Below are positions 46,343 to 56,378 of a stretch of 64,000 nucleotides of DNA, in pieces. This DNA comes from Enterococcus lacertideformus (lineage in GTDB: Bacteria; Bacillota; Bacilli; Lactobacillales; Enterococcaceae). The stretch's first letter is position 1. Each line of letters starts with the position of its first letter. The notes under the pieces were generated by a model. It ran no database searches and was not told the DNA's origin. It saw only the letters and a list, made by a program, of their open reading frames with translations. Location of the stretch: NCBI GenBank assembly GCA_015680865.1, contig JADAKE010000010.1, positions 62,001 to 126,000 of the forward strand, written 5' to 3'. Both the position numbers and the translations under genes were made by a program.

Positions 46343-47322
46343 GTGTTTATTGAAACATTCTCTTTTGATGAAATTTCTCAAGCGAGTTTAACCGTTTATT
46401 TGCACGAAGAAAATCCAGAATTTTCTCGCGTGAAGAACCGACCATTTATTTTAGTTATTCCTGGAGGCGGTTACAATTTTTGTAGTGATCGTGAAGGAGA
46501 GCCGATTGCTTTACAGTTTGTTGCTCATGGCTATCATGCTGGTGTATTGCGTTACCATGTTGGGAAGCATCGCGACTTTCGTAAAGCATTGGAAGATGGA
46601 GAAAAAAAGCGCTGGCAAAAGTTCATCACTTAGCGCAAAAATGGTCAATCGATACAGATAAGATTGCGGTATTAGGTTTTTCTGCGGGGGGACACTTAGC
46701 AGCAGCTATGTCTAATCTATTAGAGAAAAAACCTAGCTTGTGTATATTGGGATATCCCGCCATTTTAAAATCCTTCAGTGATGTGATGCAAATAGATGCG
46801 CCATCACTGGATACTTGCGTGACACCCAAGACGCCACCGACTTTCTTGTTTTCTACCTTTGAAGACAATGTGGTACCCATTGAAAATTCTTTACGTTATT
46901 TAAGTGCTTTGGAAGAAAACGAGGTTCCTTTTGAAACAATGATTTTTCAAAAAGGAAAACATGGACTTTCGTTGGCCTCTAAATGGTATGGTGCAAAAGA
47001 TGAAATGATTGATCCACGGTTTGCTGGCTGGTTCGGTAGCTGTGTGGAATGGATGGAACTTAACTGGGAAGAAGCAAAACAGCCAAATACAAATGAAGAG
47101 AGCGCGATTTCAGAGAGACCAATTAAAGACTTTTGGAAAAAAACAAGTAGTCGTGAGTTGATCTTAACCTACTTTCCAAATTGGAAAGACAAAAGTAGCT
47201 ATAAAATAATTAAAAATCTAAGTTTTATGCAATTAGCACAATTGTTTCCAGAAAGATTCCAAGAAAACGTACTGCAAGAGCTTTTTGAAAAATTATCTTT
47301 ACGTATAGAAAAAACTAGTTAA
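46343..47322 (+). pseudogene. Alpha/beta hydrolase (acetyl-esterase type), frameshifted
   Basis: GTG 46343 follows AAAGGGGG. The oxyanion motif VIPGGGYNF and the nucleophile elbow GFSAGGHLAAA are clear. Later parts include FSTFEDNVVP (catalytic Asp) and KGKHGLSLA (His). In the A-run at 46600-46606 the frame shifts after ALEDGE; removing two A restores KALAKVHHLAQKW. Repaired length is about 326 residues, including an unusual 60-residue helical C-terminal addition after EEAKQPNTN. Such enzymes deacetylate xylan or sugars. It is monocistronic. Confidence 0.8.
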
Positions 47323-47501
47323 AATCAAAATAATTGGTGTATCCCAAAGTAAGGATCGAATAGCTGAAATCAGATAAGTCTTTCTGGTTGCAGCTATTTT
47401 TATTGTCAATGGCATAAATTACTAAAGAATTTATGGTAAATAGTTGACGAAACATAATTAAATACATAATATTATTCTGTAACTAAACAGTTGGAAAAGC
47501 G

Positions 47502-50361
47502 ATGAGTGTAGAGAAATGGGCGAACATTTTGGCGAAACGAATTGATCGAATCTACGCATATGTCAAAGAAAAAACTGTTGCTGCCATGGGAGAAAGCGCA
47601 GAAATCGGTGTCACCACCAAAGAAGTCGCCGATGCTTTAGGTATCCAGCGTGCGAATGGAAGCAAAGATTTGAACCAATTGGTACGCGAAGGCAAATTGG
47701 CAAAGACAGACAGTAGACCTGTTCGCTACACCTATAACGTACAAACAACGACATATGAGAAACCGTTGTCAAAGCATGTGCCCAGTTATAAAGAAGAACA
47801 AGGAAAAGAAAATAAAGAAGAAATCATACGTATAGACACAAAAGACATCTTTTCAAAGATTATCGGTGCAAATGGCAATATGAAAAATTCTGTAGAGCAA
47901 GCAAAAGCAGCCATTCTTTATCCACCAAAAGGCTTGAATTGTCTAATTACAGGGCCGACAGGATCAGGTAAGACCTATTTTGCTCACGCAATGTTCCATT
48001 TTGCTAAAGCAAATCAAGTGGTCGCAAATGAAAATGAACTAATTGTTTTTAATTGTGCCGATTATGCGAACAATCCAGAACTATTGATGAGTCATTTATT
48101 TGGACATGCAAAAGGGGCATTCACAGGAGCAATCGAAGAAAAGAAAGGAATCATTGACGAGGCAGATGGGGGCATGCTATTTTTGGATGAAATTCATCGT
48201 TTGCCACCAGAAGGTCAAGAAATGTTTTTTTATTTTATGGATCACGGAACTTATAGTCGGTTAGGAGAAACGTCGAAAACCCATCACGCTAATGTTCGGA
48301 TCGTCGGTGCAACAACTGAGGACCCTGGTTCTTCACTTTTAGAGACCTTTGTTCGAAGAATTCCGATCAACATCCAACTTCCTTCCTTTGAGAAACGTCC
48401 AGCAAATGAAAAAATCGATTTAGTTAAAATTATGATTGCTCATGAGGCGAATCGTATCCAACGTAAGATCTCTTTGACAGAAGATGTTGTCAAAGCTTTA
48501 ATTGGCAGTGTTACTTACGGGAATATTGGGCAATTAAAATCAAATATCCAGTTAGTATGTGCTCGGGGGTTTTTGAATCATATCAATTCATCAGAAATCT
48601 CAATTACAATTGGTGATTTAACAGAAGGAATTAGAAGTGGGTTGATTCAATTAGCAAGTAATCGTATAGAGATGTCAGAGCTGTCAAAACTGTTGGAACC
48701 AAAAATCACGGTTTACCCAAACGATATGATTATGAAGATTCAGTCTGACTCATATGAACTTCCGTATAATCTTTATGATATTATTGGAGATAAAGCGGCA
48801 CTTTTGAAGTCGGATGGTTTAGACCAAGAAGCGATCAACCATTTTATCTCTACAGATATCAATATTCATCTGAAATCATTTTATAAAGATCATGGTTTTT
48901 CTTTTAATGCAGATAACAAATTAGCTTAATTTGTAGACCCTAAAATCATTGAAGTGACAAATCACATTTATGGAATGTTTAAAAATACTTTACCTTATGA
49001 ATTTCAACAAAATTTTATTTATGCGATGAGTCTGCATATTAGTTCTTTTTTAAAAAGAATCAATATAGGAGAAGAGCGTCATACAAACGATAATATACGT
49101 GAGATGGCGATTGATTTTCCCATAGAATATGAAATCGCAAAAGAAGTAAGAAAGTACATTGAAGATTATTTTCAAGTAACGATTCCTGATAGTGAAGATT
49201 ATTATTTAACTGTCCTTATCGTTTCATTAAGAGCAAATCAAGCAAGTGGCCGTATTGGTGTCGTCGTTGCCGCTCACGGAAATAGCACTGCAAGCAGTAT
49301 GGTACAAGTCGTTCAGCAGTTATTAGATGCGGACAACGTTCGAGCTGTTGATATGCCGTTGGATATGGATCCTAAAACAGCGCTCAGCCGAATTGAACGT
49401 ACTGTCCAAGAAGTATATGAAGGAAGCGGAACGATGCTACTAGTGGATATGGGATCTCTTGCTTCTTTTAATTCTCAAATTCAACGAGATACTGGTATTC
49501 CTGTACGAACGGTAGATATGGTTACAACATCTTTAGTATTAGAAACAGTAAGAAAAGTTTCGGTTTTAGGGACAGATCTGGATATGTTGTATGAATCATT
49601 GAAAAATTTTCGTGGCTATGCGGAGATTACAAGTGAAGAACCTTCCGAAACTACGTTCTTCAAAAAAAAAAGCAATTTTAGCGATTTGTGCCTCAGGAGA
49701 AGGAACAGCCCAAAGAATCAAAGAATTGATTGAAAGAGCAGTAAGCAGGCGACAAGAAGTAGAGTTAACCGTTTTAGCACTATCTGTTGTTGAGCTGAAA
49801 AATTAGTTACCCGAAATAGAAGAAAGTTATCAAATTATTGCAACCACTGGTATTACTGATCCTAATATTTCTGCACCATTCATTCCTTTATAAAGATTTA
49901 TTGATCAAAACATCGAATTGATATTGGATCAACTAATGCTTGAAGCGGAATTGGATGAAACGGAATCCATTCCTTTAAACGAAGAAACAGCAAAACAGAC
50001 ATGTGTGAATTTTATCACTCAAAATTTTACATTCATTAATGGCACGAAATTAATTGATCCATTGTGGGATTTTAGCAACGAAATAACACAAAAAATAGCC
50101 GTCGAAAATCATGGGTATGGATTTGAAATCAATCTAGTCTTACATACAGTAGGCATGATTGAGCGAATCTTACTAAATGAACCTTTAAGTGTTGAACAAG
50201 TAGAATTAGAAATAGCTGTTATTGACCCGTTATTTCAAACAATTCAACAGATATTGATGCCATTGGAGAAGATGATACGTTTCGAAACACCTCTTTCAGA
50301 AGTGTATTATCTGTTAAAACTGATCCATAATGAATTGTCAAAAAATGGATACACTAATTAA
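47502..50361 (+). pseudogene. manR: LevR/ManR-type sigma-54 activator of the mannose PTS, at least four lesions
   Basis: The layout is an N-terminal HTH, an AAA+ domain with Walker A GPTGSGKTYFA, the sigma-54 contact loop GAFTGA, Walker B MLFLDEIHRLP, then PRD1. A mannose-type EIIA domain (VVVAAHGNSTASSMV), an EIIB-like domain (AILAICASGEGTAQ) and PRD2 follow. TAA at 48927-48929 (codon 476) falls in LA-stop-FVDPKI. A frameshift lies near 49655-49670, and TAG 49804-49806 and TAA 49891-49893 follow in the restored frame. Only the N-terminal AAA+ part could be made. The activator should open the sigma-54 promoter at 50409. Repaired length is near 950 residues, normal for LevR. Confidence 0.9.
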
Positions 50362-50407
50362 GCGACACACAAAAAACCTTATGAAGCTATAGTGTATCGT
50401 TAGAAAC

Positions 50408-50443
50408 TTGGCACACTTCTTGCTTATATATAAGTGTGCCAAG
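50408..50443 (+). promoter_or_regulatory. Sigma-54 promoter embedded in a 12-bp inverted repeat
   Basis: TGGCAC (50409-50414), five bases and TTGC (50420-50423) match the -24/-12 consensus TGGCAC-N5-TTGC exactly. The -24 element is also the left arm of CTTGGCACACTT (50408-50419) / AAGTGTGCCAAG (50432-50443), a perfect inverted repeat around 12 bases. It drives the mannose PTS operon. Confidence 0.88.
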
Positions 50444-50508
50444 TAATGGTTACACATAGGAAATGAGAGGGTTTTCTGTGGAGTAGTTTAACAAAAGGAG
50501 ATTTGCTG

Positions 50509-51000
50509 ATGGATATTCGGTTAGCACGTATAGATGATCGTTTGATCCATGGACAAGTAGCAACGGTTTGGTCAAAAATGACTGGCGTGGAGCGGATCAT
50601 TGTTATTAGTGACTCGGTGGCTCAAGATAAATTGAGAAAGTTTCTTTTGAAGGAGGCTGCTCCGCCTGGAATTACGGCGAATGTAATCACTGTCAAAAAA
50701 ATGATCCAAGTTTATCAAAGCGGTTTACTCGAAAAAACAAAAGTGATGCTTTTGTTCACTAATCCTCAAGATGTTGAAAAAATTGTCTTAAGTGGTGTAC
50801 AGTTGACCTCATTGAATATCGGTGGTATGAGTTTTTCTGAGGGAAAGACGATGATTACAAATTTCGTATCAGTCGATCAAAGAGATATCAATTCATTTTG
50901 TTTTTTAAATGAACAAGGAGTAGAATTAGAAATTCGAAAAGTACCTGCAGATAGAAAGATCCTTTTGATGGAATTGCTGGCAAAAACCAAAAAGGCATAA
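50509..51000 (+). CDS. PTS mannose-family EIIB component
   Basis: A 163-residue cytoplasmic EIIB. The phosphorylated histidine lies in RIDDRLIHGQVATVW (about residue 15). It is a single-domain paralogue standing before the EIIAB gene, the order known from Enterococcus faecalis. ATG 50509 is chosen because AAAAGGAG stands eight bases upstream. The gene is intact. It would pass phosphate to sugar on EIIC, which here has an internal deletion. Confidence 0.9.
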   Translation: MDIRLARIDDRLIHGQVATVWSKMTGVERIIVISDSVAQDKLRKFLLKEAAPPGITANVITVKKMIQVYQSGLLEKTKVMLLFTNPQDVEKIVLSGVQLTSLNIGGMSFSEGKTMITNFVSVDQRDINSFCFLNEQGVELEIRKVPADRKILLMELLAKTKKA

Positions 51001-51101
51001 TTATTGTTGTTGGAAAATGGTCAAATTCATCTGTTGTAATGGTGAGCAATTATTTTTAATTTTTGATTTTGTTACAACAAAAAGAAATAGGAGGTATAAA
51101 T

Positions 51102-52091
51102 ATGGTAGGGATTATCCTAGCAAGTCATGGACAGTTTGCTGAAGTAATCTTACAATCTGGTTCAATGATTTTTGGCGAACAAGAAAACGTTAAAGCTGTC
51201 ATTTTGAAACCAAGCGAAGGTCCAGATGACTTGAGAGCCAAATTAGAAGAGGCTGTCGCTTCTTTTGATAATCAAGATGAAGTATTGTTCTTAGTTGATT
51301 TATGGGGCGGAACACCGTTTAATCAAGCAAACACATTGTTTGAAGAACACAAAGACAAATGGGCAATCGTTAGTGGTTTAAACTTGCCTATGCTGATAGA
51401 AGCTTACGCATCACGCTTTTCAATGGAATCTGCTCAAGAAATTGCTGCGCATATCATTGAAACAGCCAAAGATGGTGTGAAAGTGAAACCAGAAGAATTA
51501 GAACCACAAGTAGCGCCAAAAGCTGAAGTTTCTGATGGACAACCAAAAGGTGCTTTACCTGAAGGGACTGTCGTAGGAGACGGAAAAATCAAATATGTTT
51601 TAGCTCGTGTAGAATCTCGTTTACTTCATGGTCAAGTAGCTACGGCATGGACAAAAGCTGTTCAACCAAATAGAATCATTGTTGTATCTGATTCGGTATC
51701 TAAAGATGATTTACGTAAAAAATTGATTGAGCAAGCTGCTCCTCCAGGCGTGAAAGCAAATGTTATACCACTTTCTAAAATGATTGAAGTGGCAAAAGAT
51801 CCAAGATTTGGGAATACAAAAGCATTGTTATTGTTTGAAAACCCAGAAGATGTGTTAGCAGCTGTTGAAGGCGGAGTTGACATTCAAGAATTAAATGTAG
51901 GTTCAATGGCCCATTCAGTTGGGAAAGTTGTCGTAAGTAAAGTTTTATCAATGGGGCCTGAAGATGTAGAGGCGTTTGAAAAACTAGAAAGTAAAGGAGT
52001 TAAATTTGACGTACGTAAAGTACCAAATGACTCTCGCGACAATATGAACGAAATTCTTAAAAAAGCTAAGTCTGAATTATCTAAAGCATAA
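51102..52091 (+). CDS. manX: PTS mannose-family EIIAB component
   Basis: A 329-residue fusion. EIIA occupies about 1-130 with its histidine in [12 protein letters not shown] (residue 9-10), then an Ala/Pro-rich linker (about 140-165), then EIIB with its histidine in [14 protein letters not shown] (near 181). TAGGAGG precedes ATG 51102. The gene is intact. EIIA receives phosphate from HPr and hands it to EIIB. Partners EIIC and EIID are damaged. Confidence 0.94.
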   Translation: MVGIILASHGQFAEVILQSGSMIFGEQENVKAVILKPSEGPDDLRAKLEEAVASFDNQDEVLFLVDLWGGTPFNQANTLFEEHKDKWAIVSGLNLPMLIEAYASRFSMESAQEIAAHIIETAKDGVKVKPEELEPQVAPKAEVSDGQPKGALPEGTVVGDGKIKYVLARVESRLLHGQVATAWTKAVQPNRIIVVSDSVSKDDLRKKLIEQAAPPGVKANVIPLSKMIEVAKDPRFGNTKALLLFENPEDVLAAVEGGVDIQELNVGSMAHSVGKVVVSKVLSMGPEDVEAFEKLESKGVKFDVRKVPNDSRDNMNEILKKAKSELSKA

Positions 52092-52122
52092 TTCAAAAAA
52101 TTTATATTATAGGAGGCTTATC

Positions 52123-52821
52123 ATGTCTATTATTTCAATGATTTTAGTCGTATTCGTTGCCTTTCTAGCAGGAATGGAAGGGATTTTGGATGAATTCCAA
52201 TTTCATCAACCTCTAGTGGCATGTACATTAATAGGTTTAGTAACCGGTAACCTTGAAGCAGGTATCGTTTTAGGTGGTCAAGGAATTAAAGGTGTCCCAT
52301 CAGCTATTGCGATCGCAGTACCACTTGCTGTTGCTGGATTATTCTTAACAATGATCGTACGTACAATCGCTGTTCATATCGTTCATTTGATGGATGCTGC
52401 AGCTGAAGAAGGAAACATTCGTAAAGTTGAAATGTGGCATATCATTGCAGTATGTTTGCAAGGTGTTCGTATTGCAGTCCCTGCTGGAGCATTACTATTT
52501 ATTCCAGCTGAAACGGTTCGTTCTTTCTTAGAATCAATGCCTGCTTGGTTAACAGATGGTATGGCTATCGGTGGTGGAATGGTCGTTGCCGTAGGTTACG
52601 CATTAGTAATTAACATGATGGCAACAAAAGAAGTATGGCCATTCTTTGTTATCGGTTTTGTTGTAGCTGCAATCTCTCAATTAACATTGATTGCCCTAGG
52701 TGCTTTAGGTGTTGCTTTAGCTCTTATCTACTTGAACCTTTCTAAAATGGGAGGATCATCTTCAAATGGTGGAGGAAGCAATTCAGGTGATCCTCTAGGC
52801 GACATTTTGAATGACTATTAA
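52123..52821 (+). CDS. manY: PTS mannose-family EIIC with an apparent in-frame internal deletion
   Basis: The membrane component begins MSIISMILVVFVAFLAGMEG and keeps FHQPLVACTLIGLVTGNLEA. It then joins GIVLGG directly to QGIKGVPSAIAIAVPLAVAG. Relatives carry about 35 more residues here, including the ALGWANIGAA and PDAALAS stretch. The product is 232 residues instead of about 268. TTTTAGGTGGT at about 52267-52277 probably marks the recombination point between two TTAGGTGGT copies. The frame is otherwise open and the Ser/Gly-rich end (GGSSSNGGGSNSGD) is present. A protein may be made, but it lacks part of the substrate-transport core. Confidence 0.85.
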   Translation: MSIISMILVVFVAFLAGMEGILDEFQFHQPLVACTLIGLVTGNLEAGIVLGGQGIKGVPSAIAIAVPLAVAGLFLTMIVRTIAVHIVHLMDAAAEEGNIRKVEMWHIIAVCLQGVRIAVPAGALLFIPAETVRSFLESMPAWLTDGMAIGGGMVVAVGYALVINMMATKEVWPFFVIGFVVAAISQLTLIALGALGVALALIYLNLSKMGGSSSNGGGSNSGDPLGDILNDY

Positions 52822-52842
52822 TCTTGAAGGAGGAAAATAAAA

Positions 52843-53753
52843 ATGGCAGAAGAAAAAATTACTTTATCTAAAAAAGACCGTTTGGCTGTTGCATGGCGTT
52901 CTACCTTCATTCAAGGTTCATGGAACTATGAACGTATGCAAAATGGTGGTTGGGCATTCTCTATGATCCCAGCAATCAAAAAATTATATAAAACGAAAGA
53001 AGAGCGTACCGCAGCTCTCAAACGTCATTTAGAATTTTTCAATACACATCCATATATTGCTTCACCTATCTTAGGTGTTACATTGGCATTAGAAGAAGAA
53101 CGTGCCAATGGCGCTCCTGTTGATGATGTAGCTATTCAAGGGGTTAATGTTGGTATGATGGGCCTCTAGCCGGTGTTGGTGACCCAGTCTTCTGGTTTGT
53201 ACGTCCGATGTTAGGTGCACTTGGCGCATCTTTAGCAATGGGAGGAAACATCCTTGGACCAATCATTTTCTTCCTAGGTTGGAACATTATTCGTTGGTCA
53301 TTCATGTGGTATACACAAGAATTTGGCTATAAAGCTGGTTCTAAAATTACAGATGATTTATCTGGTGGCTTATTGCAAGATGTAACAAAAGGTGCTTCTA
53401 TTTTAGGGATGTTCGTATTAGCCGCCTTAGTACAACGATGGGTATCGATAAAATTCTTGCCGATCGTATCAACGGTTAAGTTGGACAAAGGTGCTTACAT
53501 CGAGTGGGATAAATTATCTGCTGGTGGAGAAGGAATCAAGAGTGCTTTTGAACAAGTAAATAGTGGTCTAGCACTCAGTCCTGAGAAAGTAACAACCTTA
53601 CAAGACAACTTGGATCAATTGATCCCAGGTTTAGCTGCTCTAGCGTTAACATTGCTATGTATGTGGTTATTGAAGAAAAAAGTTTCTCCAATTATCATCA
53701 TTTTAGGTTTGTTTGTTGTCGGTGTAGTTGGTCATGTAATTGGACTTTTATAA
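52843..53753 (+). pseudogene. manZ: PTS mannose-family EIID, one-base deletion
   Basis: Start after GAAGGAGG. Residues 1-107 are normal (KKDRLAVAWRSTFIQGSWNY, ERMQNGGWAF). At about 53160-53166 the frame is lost in GGGCCTCTAG. A third C (GGGCCCTCTAGCC) restores GMMGPLAGVGDPVFW. The remaining 195 residues include the membrane helices and an ordinary C-terminus (VSPIIIILGLFVVGVVGHV). Full length would be 303 residues, normal for EIID. The mutation is a single C lost from a short run and could be a sequencing error, but it sits in a locus with other lesions. Confidence 0.9.
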
Positions 53754-53762
53754 TAAAAATAT

Positions 53763-53790
53763 GGCTCGGGCATAGTCCCGAGCCTTTTTA
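53763..53790 (+). terminator. Terminator of the mannose PTS operon
   Basis: GGCTCGGG pairs with CCCGAGCC around CATAGT and is followed by TTTTT. Confidence 0.92.
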
Positions 53791-53868
53791 TCAATTAGCA
53801 GATCATACTTGAGATTTTGCCATGAAGACGATAGTATATTAAATAGATAAGATAATAGGAGTGATTAA

Positions 53869-54239
53869 ATGGTTCAATCAATCAATACAAAGGTTGATTT
53901 AGTAATTGATGCTACTGCTTTTACTGGGTTGACTGACTATGGGAAAATTATGATTGGAGATCGAGGATTCGAGTTTTATCATGCAAGGGATACACGTAAA
54001 TTTATCCAAATCCCGTGGGAAGAAGTCGACTATGTTGTTGCATCAGTTATGTTTAAAGGAAAATGGATACACGGTATGCCATTCAAACAAAGAAAAATGG
54101 TACATATACATTTTCTTCTAAAGAACCCAAAAAAGTACTTCGCGCTATCAGAAAATACGTAGATCCTAGTCATATGATCCAATCCTTAAGTTTTTTCGAT
54201 GTGGTAAAACGTGGCTTAAAGAGTATGTTTAAACGCTAA
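53869..54239 (+). pseudogene. DUF956 protein (mannose-PTS associated), frameshifted
   Basis: ATG 53869 after ATAGGAG opens MVQSINTKVDLVIDATAFTG, followed by GDRGFEFYHARD and WEEVDYVVASVMFKGKWI, all typical of DUF956. At 54111-54114 a T is missing from a T-run; the restored frame continues SSKEPKKVLRAIRKYVDPSH and ends SMFKR. Repaired length is 123 residues. The family regularly sits after manZ and is thought to modulate the mannose PTS. Its loss fits decay of the whole system. Confidence 0.85.
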
Positions 54240-54240
54240 T

Positions 54241-54290
54241 GAAAAAGCACGGATGAATTTTTCTAGAAAGATTTCATCCGTGCTTTTTAT
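54241..54290 (+). terminator. Terminator after the DUF956 gene
   Basis: AAAAAGCACGGATGAA pairs with TTCATCCGTGCTTTTT around an 18-base loop, followed by more T/A. Confidence 0.88.
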
Positions 54291-54329
54291 TTTTCTCAAC
54301 ATCTAAAAAATATATCAGTCGTTGACGTG

Positions 54330-54435
54330 TGTCCAAGAAGCAGCCCTTCGGCATTAACTCAAAAAAATGAAAAATAGTAAGAAGCTATTTTCCATTTTTT
54401 TGAGTTAATGCTCAGGGTTTAGCGCTTCTTGGACA
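54330..54435. repeat. About 50-bp imperfect inverted repeat (hairpin element)
   Basis: The outer arms TGTCCAAGAAGC (54330-54341) and GCTTCTTGGACA (54424-54435) are complementary, as are the inner arms GCATTAACTCAAAAAAATG and CATTTTTTTGAGTTAATGC. A GCAGCCCTTCGG/CTCAGGGTTTAGC interruption separates them. It encodes no protein. It resembles a miniature element or a very long structured RNA. Confidence 0.75.
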
Positions 54436-54511
54436 ACCTTGTACAGTTAAATCATTTGCTCCTATGAATTTTCATATGATAAGATGAGATAGCAAAGAAG
54501 GAGGGTATATT

Positions 54512-54757
54512 ATGGGTTGGTTATGGACTTTGATTGTTGGTGCAATCATCGGCGCAATCGCTGGAGCTATCACAAGTAAAGGTAATTCTATGGGGTGTAT
54601 CACCAATATTATTGCCGGCTTGATTGGCTCAAGCATTGGACAAGCGATTTTTGGTAATTGGGGACAGCATGCAGCGGGTATGGCCCTTATCCCGTCAATT
54701 CTAGGAGCAGTTATTTTAGTTGCGGTTGTCTCATTCTTTTTTGGAAAACGCTCGTAA
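54512..54757 (+). CDS. GlsB/YeaQ/YmgE-family stress membrane protein
   Basis: An 81-residue protein with three glycine-rich membrane helices (LWTLIVGAIIGAIAGAI, CITNIIAGLIGSSIGQAI, ILGAVILVAVVSFFFG). The family (Transgly_assoc) includes GlsB of the enterococcal Gls24 stress operon. AAGGAGGG precedes the ATG. The gene is intact. It stands alone between a hairpin element and a repeat array. Confidence 0.9.
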   Translation: MGWLWTLIVGAIIGAIAGAITSKGNSMGCITNIIAGLIGSSIGQAIFGNWGQHAAGMALIPSILGAVILVAVVSFFFGKRS

Positions 54758-54799
54758 TCTATAGATATAGAGAATAAATAACTACTAGTTTTGAGAGGT

Positions 54800-55070
54800 T
54801 GTAAAGAGGCCATGAAAGTAGCGATCAGCTCCGAGCAAATAAGACTTTCTAAAATAGTTTTTCATATTTTGGTAAAACAGAGCTTATTGCTAAGGAGTTG
54901 CTTCTTGGGTACCGTTTGTGAAGAGGTTATGAAAAGAGTGTTTTGTCCTGAGAGGTAAGGTAAAACGTTTGAAACAGCAATTCATCTTTTGAGCGTTTTT
55001 GATTTAATACCGAAGGACAGCTCTTTGAATACCATTTAAGAAGAGGTCATAAAAAAGCTGGTCTGCTTCT
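54800..55070. repeat. Array of related GAGGTCATGA units (copy B)
   Basis: Three units begin AAAGAGGCCATGAAAG (about 54806), GAAGAGGTTATGAAAAG (about 54923) and GAAGAGGTCATAAAAAAG (about 55041), spaced about 115-120 bp apart. The segment TTTTGTCCTGAG and TAAGG with AAACG..TGAAACA matches copy A at 21215-21255. TGGTCTGCTTC matches copy A at 21000. The region 54758-55170 has no genes. Confidence 0.7.
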
Positions 55071-55170
55071 AGCACTGGTTTATTAGGGTGAAGAAGTCAA
55101 AGAATAGGTTAACTTTGTTTTATCTTTTAAATTTGAATCAACGGTGAGGCAGAGGTAACCTCTTCGTAAA

Positions 55171-55226
55171 ATAAGCCAAGATTCACGAAAGTTGCTTTTT
55201 AAGTTTTCGTGAATCTTGGCTTATTT
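55171..55226 (+). terminator. Long hairpin before the pepP gene
   Basis: ATAAGCCAAGATTCACGAAA (55171-55190) pairs exactly with the segment 55204-55223 around 13 bases, followed by TTTC. It ends transcription coming from the repeat array. Confidence 0.85.
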
Positions 55227-55313
55227 CTTGAGAAAATTTGTTTAATCTGCTGTGAAGGTAAGAAAATTTGCTATAATAGAAAAAAGAGAGCAAAGAAAGA
55301 GGGAGTTTCGTTT

Positions 55314-56378
55314 ATGATGCTACGAGTAGAAAAATTGCGAAAAAAAATGCAAGAAGAAAATTTAGATTCATTTTTGGTCACTAGTCCATACAATCTTCGC
55401 TATTTAACCAATTTCACTGGGACAACAGGATTAGCTGTCATCACATTGGAAAAAGCCTTTTTTATTACTGACTTTCGTTACACAGAACAAGCAACAGTCC
55501 AAGCGCAGGGGTTTGAGATCATTAAAAATGTTGGACCTAGTTTTGAAGAAGTTGCCGGTTTAGTTCATAATGAGGGATTACATGCACTTGCTTTTGAAGA
55601 AACGACGATTTCATTTTTAGAGTATTCCGTATTAGAAGAAATCATTAATGCTCAATTAGTCCCTGTTTCTGGCATAATCGAAGAACTACGAGAAGTAAAA
55701 GATGAAGAAGAAATTGCGATTATTGAAAAAGCTTGTAGTATCGCAGATATGGCTTATGATCATATCTTAAAGATGATCCAACCAGGAATGACAGAAATCG
55801 AAGTAGCCAATCAGCTCGATTTCTATATGCGTTCACTTGGTGCTTCTAATGTTTCTTTTGACACGATTGTTGCAAGTGGTCTGCGTTCTGCTATGCCCCA
55901 TGGAGTTGCAAGCAAAAAGGTAATTGAGCAAGGGGATTTGATCACTTTAGATTTTGGTTGCTACTACGAAGGTTATGTTTCTGATATGACACGAACATTT
56001 GCTATTGGGGATCCTGGAGAGCAATTAAAAGAAATTTATCAAATTGTTTTAGATGCACAGCGAGCAGTTCTAGAAGTCGCAAAACCAGGAGTTACTGGGA
56101 AACAGTTGGACGCTATTGCAAGAGATTACATCTCAAAACATGGATATGGTGAAGCCTTTGGGCATTCCACAGGACATGGGATTGGTTTAGAAATTCATGA
56201 AGGACCAAATGTTTCGATACGAGCTGATAAGCAGTTTGTTCCTGGAAATATCATTACCGATGAACCAGGGATTTACTTGCCTGGAATCGGTGGAGTGAGA
56301 ATTGAAGACGATCTATTGATTACGTCAAATGGTAATCGTGTCTTAACCCATTCACCAAAAGACTTGATTGTTTTATAA
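55314..56378 (+). CDS. pepP: Xaa-Pro aminopeptidase (M24 family)
   Basis: A 354-residue di-metal peptidase that removes an N-terminal residue next to proline. The metal ligands appear as DFGCYYEGYVSDMTR (two Asp), HSTGHGIGLEIHE (His) and EPGIYLPGIGG plus GVRIEDDLL (two Glu). The N-terminal creatinase-like domain spans about 1-125. ATG 55314 follows AGAGGGAG; ATG 55317 in the same frame is an alternative. The gene is intact. In enterococci efp normally follows, but here the next gene is yqhY. Confidence 0.92.
   Translation: MMLRVEKLRKKMQEENLDSFLVTSPYNLRYLTNFTGTTGLAVITLEKAFFITDFRYTEQATVQAQGFEIIKNVGPSFEEVAGLVHNEGLHALAFEETTISFLEYSVLEEIINAQLVPVSGIIEELREVKDEEEIAIIEKACSIADMAYDHILKMIQPGMTEIEVANQLDFYMRSLGASNVSFDTIVASGLRSAMPHGVASKKVIEQGDLITLDFGCYYEGYVSDMTRTFAIGDPGEQLKEIYQIVLDAQRAVLEVAKPGVTGKQLDAIARDYISKHGYGEAFGHSTGHGIGLEIHEGPNVSIRADKQFVPGNIITDEPGIYLPGIGGVRIEDDLLITSNGNRVLTHSPKDLIVL

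Noticed and set aside
54241..54435. Two adjacent hairpins considered as a riboswitch with expression platform for the GlsB-like gene
   Set aside because: The first is an ordinary terminator of the preceding gene. The second shows no conserved ligand-binding core that I recognise and ends about 75 bases before the gene without an antiterminator arrangement.
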